From Salinimicrobium terrae DSM 17865 (GTDB lineage: Bacteria; Bacteroidota; Bacteroidia; Flavobacteriales; Flavobacteriaceae), in assembly GCF_000424665.1 (NCBI RefSeq), contig NZ_AUKI01000016.1:328429-392428 (forward strand): a DNA stretch of 64,000 bases. Direction: 5' to 3'. Each line of letters starts with the position of its first letter. Within the stretch, counting starts at the first letter, position 1. Under the pieces are notes generated by a model. The model saw nothing but the letters and a program-made list of their open reading frames with translations, did no database searches and was not told the origin of the DNA. Below are positions 16,154 through 24,326 of this stretch, piece after piece. The translations under genes and the position numbers were made by a program.

Positions 16154-17029
16154 TTAGGTGGTGAATTTTTTCCAAAGTCCGGTAATCAGCTTTATGAGCA
16201 ACAAAACTACAAATCCTACTACAACTCCTGTAATGAATTCCATGAGTATGCCCGGAAGATTTTCAAACAGGTCGTGCAGGTAATGAATATTATGCACAAA
16301 AATCCCACCCGAAACCAGGAGCAGAGCTATGGTTCCAATGATCGAGAGACTTTTAATTACTTTAGGCAGCGCACTTACAAGGAACCTCCCAATTTTATCG
16401 GAAAAACTATTTTCTCTTTCGTTAAGAGCGATAAGTTTTGCGCCGTATTCATCCATCCTTACAATGAGTGCAACTATACCATAAACTCCTACAGTGGCTA
16501 TTAAAGCAATAATTGTCACAACCAGGACTTGAGTGAGCAAAGGTTCATTTTCAACGCTTCCAAGGGCAATAATTACTATTTCCACAGAAAGAATAAAATC
16601 TGTAAGGATTGCTGATTTAATTTTCTCTTTTTCCCTGCTTAAAACTTCTTCTTCAGAAAGTTTTTCAAGTTTTGGAGCTTCAGCCTTCTTGGCATGAGGG
16701 AACAGATATTCATAGACCTTTTCAGCACCCTCGTAGGCCAGATATAATCCTCCGATAATTAAAATAACAGTAATAGCGGCAGGCACAAAGGCACTGAGTA
16801 GGAATGCCAGGGGCAGAATAACTACTTTGTTCAGAAATGAGCCTTTAGTGATTGCCCAGAGAACAGGTAGTTCCCTCGAAGACATAAATCCTGATGCCTT
16901 TTCTGCATTAACAGCAAGATCATCACCTAACAGACCTGCCGTTTTCTTTCCGGCGACTTTTGACATCATTGCAACATCGTCCATTAAAGTGGCGATATCA
17001 TCGAGAAGGGCGAAAAATCCAGAGGCCAT
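16154..17029 (-). CDS. DUF808-family membrane protein (YedI-like)
   Basis: A 291-residue inner membrane protein that starts with the DUF808 signature MASGFFALLDDIATLMDDVA and continues VAGKKTAGLLGDDLAVNAEK. Hydrophobic segments are visible around 72-96, 145-165, 172-190, 225-245 and 262-282, with a charged cytoplasmic loop at 110-140. E. coli YedI is the best known relative and has no assigned function. It ends with a repeat of the dispersed palindrome 70 bp downstream. Confidence 0.88.
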   Translation of the reverse strand: MASGFFALLDDIATLMDDVAMMSKVAGKKTAGLLGDDLAVNAEKASGFMSSRELPVLWAITKGSFLNKVVILPLAFLLSAFVPAAITVILIIGGLYLAYEGAEKVYEYLFPHAKKAEAPKLEKLSEEEVLSREKEKIKSAILTDFILSVEIVIIALGSVENEPLLTQVLVVTIIALIATVGVYGIVALIVRMDEYGAKLIALNERENSFSDKIGRFLVSALPKVIKSLSIIGTIALLLVSGGIFVHNIHYLHDLFENLPGILMEFITGVVVGFVVLLLIKLITGLWKKFTT

Positions 17030-17248
17030 AGATTTATTTTAGTTCAGGGAGCAAGATAAGTGGTTTTATTAGAAAAAAGATGTATAAATTAAGTAGAGCA
17101 GGAGAGTGAAAAATTTCTCTGTGTCAACTGCTTTCAGCAGTGGAGAATCAACAAATGATTCTGGTCTCTATTATTTTTTTACCTTCTTCTTTTTAAAATT
17201 GGCATCAGGCTATTAATAAATGTCAATAAAAAATTTCAAATCGCACCT

Positions 17249-18547
17249 ATGAAACCTTTTCACAGTTTTACATTTCTTCTTATATGCTGTACATTTTGTG
17301 TATTTAGTCAGGAAAATGAACTTTATCTACAGGCTGGTTCTTTATATGATAGTGAAAGGAATACTATCTTGAAAAATCGGGTCATTCATGTAAAAGACAA
17401 TAAAATCTTCCAAATTGGTAGTCCGGAAATTCTTCCGGAAAATGCTGTGATTATAGACTTAAGTGAGTTTACTGTACTACCGGGTTTAATAGATGCTCAT
17501 ACTCATGTCTTTTTTTCCCAGGAACCGCAGGAGGATTTTGCCGAGAAAAGTGTAAGTACGCTTACCCTTGAAAGCACCGCGCTTAGAACCCTACGGGGAG
17601 CAAAAAGAGCCAGGTCTTATCTTGATGCGGGCATTACGAGTATAAAGGATTTGGGAAATTCAGGGCTATTTCTTGATGTGGCTTTACGCGATGCGATTAA
17701 CGAAGGCACCGTTGAAGGTCCGCGTATTTTTGCATCGGGACCCATCATGGCTGCTGCCGGTGGCCAAATGTATGGAGTTTCACATGATCACCAGGAGCTG
17801 GTAAATCTTGAATATCGAATTATTGAAAGTGTGGCAGATGCAAAGAATGCTGTTCGGGAACACATCAATCAAAATGTTGATATCATTAAAATTTGTGCTG
17901 ATAATTTGCCGAATAATATTCGTTTAACGGTTGAAGAAATGAAGGCTATTGTTGAAACTGCCCATTCCTACGGAATTACTGTTACAGCACATTCCGTTAC
18001 CAATCAATCGGCTTGGGAAGCGGCAATAGCAGGGGTGGATGGCATCGAACACGGTTTTATTCTCGCAGATTCAACTTTGAATTTAATGGCAAAAAAGAAT
18101 ATTTATCTCGTGCCTACAGAAAATAGCAGAAGTTATATGAATGCCTACTACACCCTTGCAGGAAGAAACCCCGCAGAACTTTCGTGGTTGGATAACTATT
18201 TTAATAAATCCGGTGAAAGACTGAACAGAGCAATAAAAAGCGGGGTGACTATAGTCGCCGGTTCAGATAATTACACCTATATTCAAATTTCTGCCGGTGC
18301 TTCTTCCAAAGATATGTTACGGGCCTACTACGAAGCGGGAATGGAGCCTTTGGATATTTTACAGTCTGCTACTTTTCTTTCTGCTAAACACTTCAAAAAA
18401 GAAAAAGAAATTGGGATTCTCCAGGAGGGTTCGTTTGCTGATATTATTGCCGTAAAAGGAGATATTGAAAAGGATTTTTATAATACTATGGAAAATGTGG
18501 TTTTTGTGATGAAAGACGGCAAGATTTATCTGGAAGATTTAGATTAA
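17249..18547 (+). CDS. Exported amidohydrolase-family protein (imidazolonepropionase/prolidase-like)
   Basis: A 432-residue metal-dependent hydrolase with an N-terminal signal peptide (about residues 1-20, ending FCVFSQ), so it probably acts in the periplasm. The metal-binding HxH is at residues 84-86 (GLIDAHTHVFF). A lysine in VDIIKICADN near residue 211 is in the position usually carbamylated. Later metal ligands are visible as TAHS, GIEHGF and AGSDNY. The sequence ends with the typical composite beta domain (GSFADIIAVKG). Related enzymes hydrolyse Xaa-Pro or Xaa-Arg dipeptides; substrate here is not determined. It is monocistronic. Confidence 0.85.
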   Translation: MKPFHSFTFLLICCTFCVFSQENELYLQAGSLYDSERNTILKNRVIHVKDNKIFQIGSPEILPENAVIIDLSEFTVLPGLIDAHTHVFFSQEPQEDFAEKSVSTLTLESTALRTLRGAKRARSYLDAGITSIKDLGNSGLFLDVALRDAINEGTVEGPRIFASGPIMAAAGGQMYGVSHDHQELVNLEYRIIESVADAKNAVREHINQNVDIIKICADNLPNNIRLTVEEMKAIVETAHSYGITVTAHSVTNQSAWEAAIAGVDGIEHGFILADSTLNLMAKKNIYLVPTENSRSYMNAYYTLAGRNPAELSWLDNYFNKSGERLNRAIKSGVTIVAGSDNYTYIQISAGASSKDMLRAYYEAGMEPLDILQSATFLSAKHFKKEKEIGILQEGSFADIIAVKGDIEKDFYNTMENVVFVMKDGKIYLEDLD

Positions 18548-18862
18548 ATATTGCGGGTACTTGTTGGTTTGTCTTTGACCTATAATTAGTAATAATCATT
18601 CCTTTTTTAAGAAGAAACAGAATAATCAAGACAAATAAATACACTATACTCTGGATCCTGAATCAATTTTATTTTGTGATTTTAAGAAAAATTATAGTTC
18701 TTAGACATTCAGGCGCAGGTGCAGGGGATTTTCATAAAAAATTCAGGCAGGAGAAAAATCGGACATTAAAAGTTAAGCAGAAGCCGTAGTAAACTTGCTA
18801 ATAATTCTCTGTTCTTTCTACTTGTGTTTCTATGGATCATAAATTATGAATAAGAAATTGAG
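18548..18862. other. Intergenic region before the OFA-type transporter
   Basis: About 315 bp without a gene I can support. It includes a 7-codon ORF (18846-18869) whose stop overlaps the ATG of the transporter by a few bases, a possible translational-coupling element. No terminator hairpin of good quality is visible after the amidohydrolase. Confidence 0.5.
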
Positions 18863-20158
18863 ATGGTAAAAGAAGGAATGCCTGTAAAGGCCAAAAAGAA
18901 CAGATGGCTTATAGCGCTTTCTGCAATTTGTATACATCTTTCAATAGGTGCTGCATATGCGTATAGTGTTTACACAATTCCATTGGTGGAAACCCTGGGC
19001 TGGACCGTTGCTTCAGTTACCATAGCTTTTACTGTAATGATGACTCTGGGTGGAGCTTCAGCAGCTGTTTTTGGAAAGTTTGTAGAAAGAAGTGGTCCTA
19101 GAAAATCGGCCATAGTTGCTGCAGTATTATTTGGAATTGGGCAGGCAGGATCGGGTTTTGCCGTATCGATTGATTCTCTTGAGCTTTTTATTCTTTCGTA
19201 TGGATTTCTTAGTGGAGTTGGACTCGGCATAGGATATATTGCTCCGGTGTCGACCCTGGTAAAATGGTTTCCAGATAGACGGGGACTGGCAACAGGGATG
19301 GCAGTATTAGGCTTTGGAACAGGTGCCCTTATCACGGCCCCCGTCGCGGCTGCTCTTATGGAAAACGTGGGTATCTCTACAACCTTTTATATTTTAGGGA
19401 CAAGTTATTTTATTTTGATGCTGCTTGGAGCCCTATATATCGCTCCGCCTCCACGCAACTGGATGCCGCAGGGTATGAAAGAAAAAAGCATCAGGGGCGT
19501 ACGAAAACTCAATGATCTTTCTTCTCTTACTGCAAAGAAAGCAGTGAAAACAAGGCATTTTTGGATGCTATGGACTATTATGCTCATTAATACCAGTGCA
19601 GGTATTATGATGATCTCTGTGGCTTCACCGATGGCCCAAACCATTGGCGGACTCTCTGCCGCAGCTGCAGCGGTCATGGTAGGTCTTATGGGGATCTTTA
19701 ACGGTGCAGGACGTATAGGTTGGGCAGCAGCATCTGATTATCTTACACGGCCTGTGGTGTTTATTATATTTTTTGTAATTCAACTCGTCGCTTTTCTTAC
19801 CCTGCCTAACACATCCAGTGCTTTGGTCTTTCAGGCGCTTATATTTTTGGTGGTGAGCTGTTATGGAGGTGGGTTCTCCAATTTACCGGCATTTATCGCC
19901 GATCTCTTCGGAACCAAAGAGCTCGCTGCTATTCATGGTTATCTTTTAACCACCTGGTCTCTGGGCGGACTAATCGGTCCCACTTTGGTTTCCCAAATTT
20001 ATGCCGGGACAGGCAGCTACATACCCGTTTTTCATGTCTTCATCGCATTAATTGCAGTGGCTTTGGTCATAGCCGTCCTTTTGAAGTGGGATGTAAGACG
20101 CATTAGAAAACGACAAAAAGAACCTGTAGCCACAGTCTACGATGAAACTCAGGGTTAA
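18863..20158 (+). CDS. OFA-family MFS transporter
   Basis: Twelve-helix major facilitator protein of 431 residues in the oxalate:formate antiporter family. The pattern YAYSVYTIPL in helix 1, RRGLATGMAVLGFGTGALI after helix 4 and GLMGIFNGAGRIGWAAASD near helix 8 match this family. It could exchange or take up monocarboxylates or dicarboxylates; the substrate cannot be told from sequence. The N-terminus contains basic residues before helix 1, and M6 is a possible alternative start. It is alone; 387 bp without a clear gene follow. Confidence 0.85.
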   Translation: MVKEGMPVKAKKNRWLIALSAICIHLSIGAAYAYSVYTIPLVETLGWTVASVTIAFTVMMTLGGASAAVFGKFVERSGPRKSAIVAAVLFGIGQAGSGFAVSIDSLELFILSYGFLSGVGLGIGYIAPVSTLVKWFPDRRGLATGMAVLGFGTGALITAPVAAALMENVGISTTFYILGTSYFILMLLGALYIAPPPRNWMPQGMKEKSIRGVRKLNDLSSLTAKKAVKTRHFWMLWTIMLINTSAGIMMISVASPMAQTIGGLSAAAAAVMVGLMGIFNGAGRIGWAAASDYLTRPVVFIIFFVIQLVAFLTLPNTSSALVFQALIFLVVSCYGGGFSNLPAFIADLFGTKELAAIHGYLLTTWSLGGLIGPTLVSQIYAGTGSYIPVFHVFIALIAVALVIAVLLKWDVRRIRKRQKEPVATVYDETQG

Positions 20159-20545
20159 TAAATGTTCAGTGTTTCTTGCTGTGTAAACAGTTTTTCGTGC
20201 AGGTAATTCCTAAATTATGAAATCAAAACACTCTTTTTAGGCAGGACGATCATCCCAATCTTATAACCACTTGTCACGTCATAACTTTCTCCTACAATAA
20301 CATCTTTATTTTCATATTTCCTCGTTTCTTGTATAATCCATGTGGATGTTTCAAAAAATTACAGATGTAGGGAGGGCTGTAATTTAACAAGAGACCCTTC
20401 TGCCATAATTAAACTTGAGAGAAAATCACCTGTTAAATCTTTAATCAAATAAGAAAAGGATCTGAAGTCTGATTGGCAACCTAAAAAACTTCTGCTGAAA
20501 GTGTAATAAATTAGAATTTGAGCCACTAAACAAGAAAAGTATAGT
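20159..20545. other. Intergenic region with a possible decayed minus-strand reading frame
   Basis: No intact gene. On the minus strand one frame stays open from near the sigma-factor start to 20215 with a single internal TAA at 20359-20361. The last 47 codons read like protein (for example ETRKYENKDVIVGESYDVTS and GYKIGMIVLPKKSVLIS before the stop at 20215). I cannot assign a family. It may be a gene remnant or chance. Confidence 0.3.
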
Positions 20546-21034
20546 TTGAGCAGCGATTTTTATAACTCATCAATTTTACCATTTGCCCCCATTATCATCA
20601 AGATTTGCCGTGCATATACAGATTCACAGGAAGATTATGAAGACTACTACCAGGAAGTCTGTCTGCAAATATGGAAAAGCAGAGATAACTTTAAGGGAAA
20701 CTGCAAATGGTCTACCTGGATCTACAGAATATCTCTAAATGTTTGTCTGACTCTACTGAAAAAGAAAAATAAAAGCCAGATGCTTCCTGCTGAAGATAAA
20801 ATAGTCGGGGAACCACAGGAATCACAATATTTTTCAGACAATGACCTATTTCAACTTTATGAAGCAATTAAAAAATTGTCTGAAGTAGACCGGGCAGTGA
20901 TCCTCTTATATCTCGAAGAAAAATCATACCAGGAAATTTCTGATATCATAGGAACCAGCTCGAACAATATTGGAGTTAGAATAACAAGGATTACAAAACG
21001 ACTAAAAAAATTATTAGATGGAAAATTCGATTGA
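20546..21034 (+). CDS. ECF-type RNA polymerase sigma factor
   Basis: Sigma-70 family regulator of 162 residues. Region 2 is visible at about residues 13-78 (QEDYEDYYQEVCLQIWKS, with KWSTWIYRISLNVCLTLLKKK at its end) and region 4 at about 108-156 (LSEVDRAVILLYLEEKSYQE, then GTSSNNIGVRITRITKRLKK). It starts with TTG at 20546-20548: the frame upstream meets a TGA at 20519-20521 and has no ATG before residue 12. The partner membrane gene starts 17 bp before its stop, which is the usual sigma/anti-sigma arrangement. Which genes it controls is unknown. Confidence 0.9.
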   Translation: MSSDFYNSSILPFAPIIIKICRAYTDSQEDYEDYYQEVCLQIWKSRDNFKGNCKWSTWIYRISLNVCLTLLKKKNKSQMLPAEDKIVGEPQESQYFSDNDLFQLYEAIKKLSEVDRAVILLYLEEKSYQEISDIIGTSSNNIGVRITRITKRLKKLLDGKFD

Positions 21035-21623
21035 AACAATATGGACCAAAGGATTTTTGAAAGAAGAGGTTCTGGCTGCACCCAGGATAAACAATTTATA
21101 TCAAAAGAAGTCCAAGCTTCTTATTGAGGAGCTCAAAAAAACCTACAGAACCGATAACAGAGGTATAATACCATTGGCAATCCTGGCAGTAATTGGATTT
21201 AGTGTTGCTGGTCATGTGATCGTGGGCTTATACGTTATGGCACTAATGATGGGTATGTTTTTTCTAAACAAGAACAAACTGGTTTCTCTCGAAGAAATTA
21301 GTATTGAATCTACAACCTATGATTATTTGCTGAAGTACCGGGAAATGCTCTTTCACCTGAAAACTTTCTACACCCGTCTGTTAGGATTTGGCCTTCCCGT
21401 TGCCGGATTATTTGGATATTTTCTGTTCTTCCGGAATAGTGCTATCCTTAAAGATCTTCTTCAGTTAGAGGAAATATACATTATAGGAATTCTCCTGGGA
21501 ATTTCACTGGTTCTTTCGGCACTGGGGATCCTGGCTTACCGGATCAGCCTTCAGCTTATGTATGGCAAATTCCTCCTAAAACTTGAGGATATGATAGCAG
21601 ATATGAACGAACTCCGGAAGTAG
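21018..21623 (+). CDS. Membrane protein, probable anti-sigma factor of the upstream ECF sigma
   Basis: A 201-residue protein that overlaps the sigma-factor gene by 17 bp. The first 55 residues are charged and helical and would face the cytoplasm, as expected for a sigma-binding domain. Two pairs of hydrophobic segments follow, at about 54-84 and 116-132/148-168. There is no zinc-type HxxxCxxC motif, so it is not a ZAS anti-sigma factor. Its role as a membrane anti-sigma is inferred only from position and topology. A palindromic repeat copy is 73 bp downstream. Confidence 0.6.
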   Translation: MENSIETIWTKGFLKEEVLAAPRINNLYQKKSKLLIEELKKTYRTDNRGIIPLAILAVIGFSVAGHVIVGLYVMALMMGMFFLNKNKLVSLEEISIESTTYDYLLKYREMLFHLKTFYTRLLGFGLPVAGLFGYFLFFRNSAILKDLLQLEEIYIIGILLGISLVLSALGILAYRISLQLMYGKFLLKLEDMIADMNELRK

Positions 21624-21695
21624 AATTAAACTGTAGAGCAGTAATTTTCATTTCCCTTAGCACATTGGATGACCCGGTTCAAAGAATTACTAAGA

Positions 21696-21720
21696 GGTGT
21701 CAAAAATGCCATTTTAGAGG
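21696..21720. repeat. 3'-end palindromic repeat, copy 4
   Basis: GGTGTCAAAAATGCCATTTT followed by AGAGG, between the convergent stops at 21623 (plus) and 21741 (minus). Confidence 0.65.
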
Positions 21721-21740
21721 GGTAACCAGGAAATGCTCCC

Positions 21741-23033
21741 CTATGTTTTTTCTTTTTTACGGGTAATCCTTTTCAGAATAGTGGAGAGGATCAAACTGAA
21801 TAAAACAAACCCAATAAAAATGATGAATCCGGGCTGCAATGAAGTTTTATTGGTAGAAATACTTACCAGGGATTCAGTTTCCATATTAAGATCGGACAGC
21901 TGGTTGTCCAGTATGCCCTGGAATCCTATATAGGCCATAAAGACTGCAATTACGTAAACATCTGCCATGCTCCACTTACCCGATTTAAATGCAAAGAACC
22001 TCAGAATCTCATTTTTCCTTAGCTTTTCACTTCCGGCGAGATAGATTTGAGTAGAAACTAATTTGGCAACAGGAAAAACTATACTGAAGACTAGAATAAG
22101 AAGCCCCACGAAAAATGAATCCACTTTTCCCGTTTCAAAAAGGATATCGATTACCTGCAGGATGCTTTTACTCTGAAAAAAGATCACCTGGTCATTAAAA
22201 GTTATTTCTTCCCCGATCAGTAAAAAATTTACTTGTTGGAAACGTGCATCTATTTCTATCATAGGGGCAGTGAGCCCGGCAAAAAGCACAATTAATGATA
22301 CCAGGACAGAAATGATAAATAAAGGAGTGTGTAAAGGTCTTTGATTCCGAAGTAACCACCAAATAAGCAGAAAAACCACAATGATTCCGAGAAGGATGTA
22401 GGTGTGGTAATAGGTTTGCGCCTCCAGTTTCCTGAGATCATCTGAAGTTTTTCGGTTGAAACTTTTTTGGTCTTCTACATCATATTTTTCCAGAAGTTCA
22501 TTTATACGCAAAACGGCAACTTCAGAATTTGCGTGGGTCATATCACTATACTCCTGAAGTTTGCTTTTTATGACGAACTTAAGTGCTTCTTTATTTTCAG
22601 GCTTCTGAATTTCATCTACTATTGTCTGGGCGAACATAGGTACAAGAGCCCTAATCTTTTCTTCGGGAACCAGGGCCCTAACCGCAAACTTCCTGAGTTT
22701 CCCCTTCAGGCTCTTTTGTTTGAGGTTCATCAAACTATCACCTTTGTCGATCCCGGTGGTTAAAATATTCTCTACCTGAAGTACTAAAGTGTCTTCCTGT
22801 TCGGGGGTAAATTCAAATTCGTCAATACGGTTCAGGACCATATTGGTCAAATGATCCCGCCATATATTCACCGATAAAATTCCGTGGGTAATGCTGTTTA
22901 ATTCGCTGTAATCCTTTTTTATTTCGGCTGCTTCCGAAGAAAATTTGTATACGAGATAGCTGCTCCACGCAGCAATTGCGAGCAGGGCACCGGTGACAAT
23001 CACAAGGAGAATGCGTTGTAGAGATTTAGACAT
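21741..23033 (-). CDS. PqiA-domain membrane protein
   Basis: A 430-residue membrane protein. One hydrophobic segment at about 10-30 is followed by a large, mostly helical extracytoplasmic domain (31-205) rich in charged residues. The C-terminal half (about 210-425) has four or more membrane segments and the PqiA-like signature FAFKSGKWSMADVYVIAVFMAY near 350-370. PqiA proteins belong to a system that moves lipids between membranes, usually together with MCE-domain PqiB; no MCE gene is nearby. The unusual feature is the large N-terminal periplasmic domain. The downstream 3' end carries a palindromic repeat. Confidence 0.75.
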   Translation of the reverse strand: MSKSLQRILLVIVTGALLAIAAWSSYLVYKFSSEAAEIKKDYSELNSITHGILSVNIWRDHLTNMVLNRIDEFEFTPEQEDTLVLQVENILTTGIDKGDSLMNLKQKSLKGKLRKFAVRALVPEEKIRALVPMFAQTIVDEIQKPENKEALKFVIKSKLQEYSDMTHANSEVAVLRINELLEKYDVEDQKSFNRKTSDDLRKLEAQTYYHTYILLGIIVVFLLIWWLLRNQRPLHTPLFIISVLVSLIVLFAGLTAPMIEIDARFQQVNFLLIGEEITFNDQVIFFQSKSILQVIDILFETGKVDSFFVGLLILVFSIVFPVAKLVSTQIYLAGSEKLRKNEILRFFAFKSGKWSMADVYVIAVFMAYIGFQGILDNQLSDLNMETESLVSISTNKTSLQPGFIIFIGFVLFSLILSTILKRITRKKEKT

Positions 23034-23353
23034 TAGGACATTGATAGATAGTATTTTATAAAATGTACTCCTATTATCCGGAAAAAAATCATTTCCTAAC
23101 GTTTGGCTGTATCAATTTGGGAACTTTTGGGAAAAGAGGTGGAAAATGCGTGAGTTTGTTTACTGGCTCTTGGATGAAGATGCTGAAACATGTTCAGCAC
23201 GACGATGGTTTGTGAGCATGTAGCGGTTTTCTCTCCCGCTTCACCCTGAATTTATTTCAGGGTTTTATAGATGAGGTTGTTGAAACAAGTTCAGAATGAC
23301 GGAAACAGGTGTCAAAAATGGCATTTCAGAGAGGTATTTTAAAGCACCTTAAG
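23034..23353. other. Repeat-rich intergenic region
   Basis: About 320 bp with no gene but several palindromes: GCTGAAACATGTTCAGC (23182-23198), CCCTGAATTTATTTCAGGG (23244-23262), an imperfect TGAAACAAGTTCA (23281-23293) and the dispersed 3'-end repeat (23308-23334). The first three resemble CTGAAA...TTCAG intergenic repeat families common in Flavobacteriaceae and are flanked by GATG/GACG-like sequence. Confidence 0.6.
23308..23334. repeat. 3'-end palindromic repeat, copy 5
   Basis: GGTGTCAAAAATGGCATTTC then AGAGAGG, 20 bp beyond the stop of the minus-strand lipoprotein gene. Confidence 0.65.
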
Positions 23354-23959
23354 TTATTCTGTGATGCCGTACCTTCTATACTTTTTGATCAGCTTTTTCA
23401 CGCCTTGCATTGAGAGTGTTTCCGCATTATTAACGTAATCCCAGCTATTGTCGTCTTCGCTTTTTGTCACTTTTGCAATAGCGGCTACATTACTTTCGGA
23501 GAGAAGCTCCTGGGAATTGAGGTCATAAATCTTTATGGAAATACCGGCTTCATTTGTTTGTGTAGAGAAGCCTACTGACGGGGCATGAGCGAAAGAACCC
23601 ATTTCATTTTTAATCATATTTGACTCCACAGTAATTAGGAAGTCCATCCCGGTTGCCTTTTGCAAATACTGAAGTTGTTCCGTTGAAGGATCCTGAGGCA
23701 TGTATTTTGGAACTTCTTTCCGTTGGCTTAGGTCATCAATAGAGACAAGGGAGTCGCCAAGAACTTTTTTAAAACCTTTAAGGGCTACTTTTTTAATGCG
23801 CTCTTCATTATAGTTGGTGTAGGGCCGGTTAAGTATCCACTCTCCTTCTGAAAAGTCTATCATTCTTCCTTTTTCAAAGTGATAATGATATTTTGTGTTG
23901 CCACAGGAAGTGAAAAGCAGGAGAAAACCAGCAAGGATCAAAAAGGGAATTTTTTTCAT
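23354..23959 (-). CDS. Hypothetical lipoprotein
   Basis: A 201-residue lipoprotein with a clear signal (LAGFLLLFTSC, lipid cysteine C19). The body is a mixed fold with the strand LQKATGMDFLITVESNM near residues 103-119, which looks like the LpoB/CsgG-type periplasmic fold with an outer alpha/beta layer, followed by IKIYDLNSQELL near 150. I do not recognise a specific family. It leads into two small membrane genes (39 and 53 codons) just upstream on the same strand, which may form a unit with it. Confidence 0.7.
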   Translation of the reverse strand: MKKIPFLILAGFLLLFTSCGNTKYHYHFEKGRMIDFSEGEWILNRPYTNYNEERIKKVALKGFKKVLGDSLVSIDDLSQRKEVPKYMPQDPSTEQLQYLQKATGMDFLITVESNMIKNEMGSFAHAPSVGFSTQTNEAGISIKIYDLNSQELLSESNVAAIAKVTKSEDDNSWDYVNNAETLSMQGVKKLIKKYRRYGITE

Positions 23960-23965
23960 AGTTTT

Positions 23966-24085
23966 TTAGAACGGATTGTTCCACCCATCCATTGCTATCT
24001 CCAGAATATAATTCAGCAGCACCAGGAATAATATTGCCTGGAAAAGGTAGGCGATGATATTTAAGGCCTTTCTGTATTCCTTCAA
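23966..24085 (-). CDS. Small single-pass membrane protein, 39 aa
   Basis: A 39-residue peptide starting with TTG (24083-24085) and ending 6 bp before the ATG of the lipoprotein gene. It has a basic N-terminus (MKEYRKAL) and one hydrophobic helix (about residues 9-30: IIAYLFQAILFLVLLNYILE), then DGWNNPF. The amphipathic/hydrophobic layout and tight spacing to the lipoprotein support a real gene, but no family is recognised and the start codon is not canonical. Confidence 0.45.
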   Translation of the reverse strand: MKEYRKALNIIAYLFQAILFLVLLNYILEIAMDGWNNPF

Positions 24086-24120
24086 GATTATTTTATTGAC
24101 TTTTAATTATTCCAGATAAG

Positions 24121-24282
24121 TTAATGGGTAAAATAATACAGCGCCTTCCCACTGAAATATCCTGCTGTTAAAAATAGTAGTCCCAGAACAACTATTCCTA
24201 CGATAAGCCATAGAGTTTTGTCTGCAGAATTTTTAAAATCGGGCAGATAGGTGCCTAATAGTTTTTTCATAATACCGATCAT
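24121..24282 (-). CDS. Small membrane protein, 53 aa
   Basis: A 53-residue peptide from ATG (24280-24282) to TAA (24121-24123). Residues 1-22 are mostly polar and basic (MIGIMKKLLGTYLPDFKN), and one helix runs from about 25 to 43 (WLIVGIVVLGLLFLTAGYF). M5 is an alternative start. It lies in the same direction as the 39-aa membrane peptide and the lipoprotein and could be co-transcribed with them. No function is recognised. Confidence 0.5.
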   Translation of the reverse strand: MIGIMKKLLGTYLPDFKNSADKTLWLIVGIVVLGLLFLTAGYFSGKALYYFTH

Positions 24283-24326
24283 TAGGTTTTTAGGTTAGTA
24301 CAAAAATCAACTTTTTGTTACACTAT

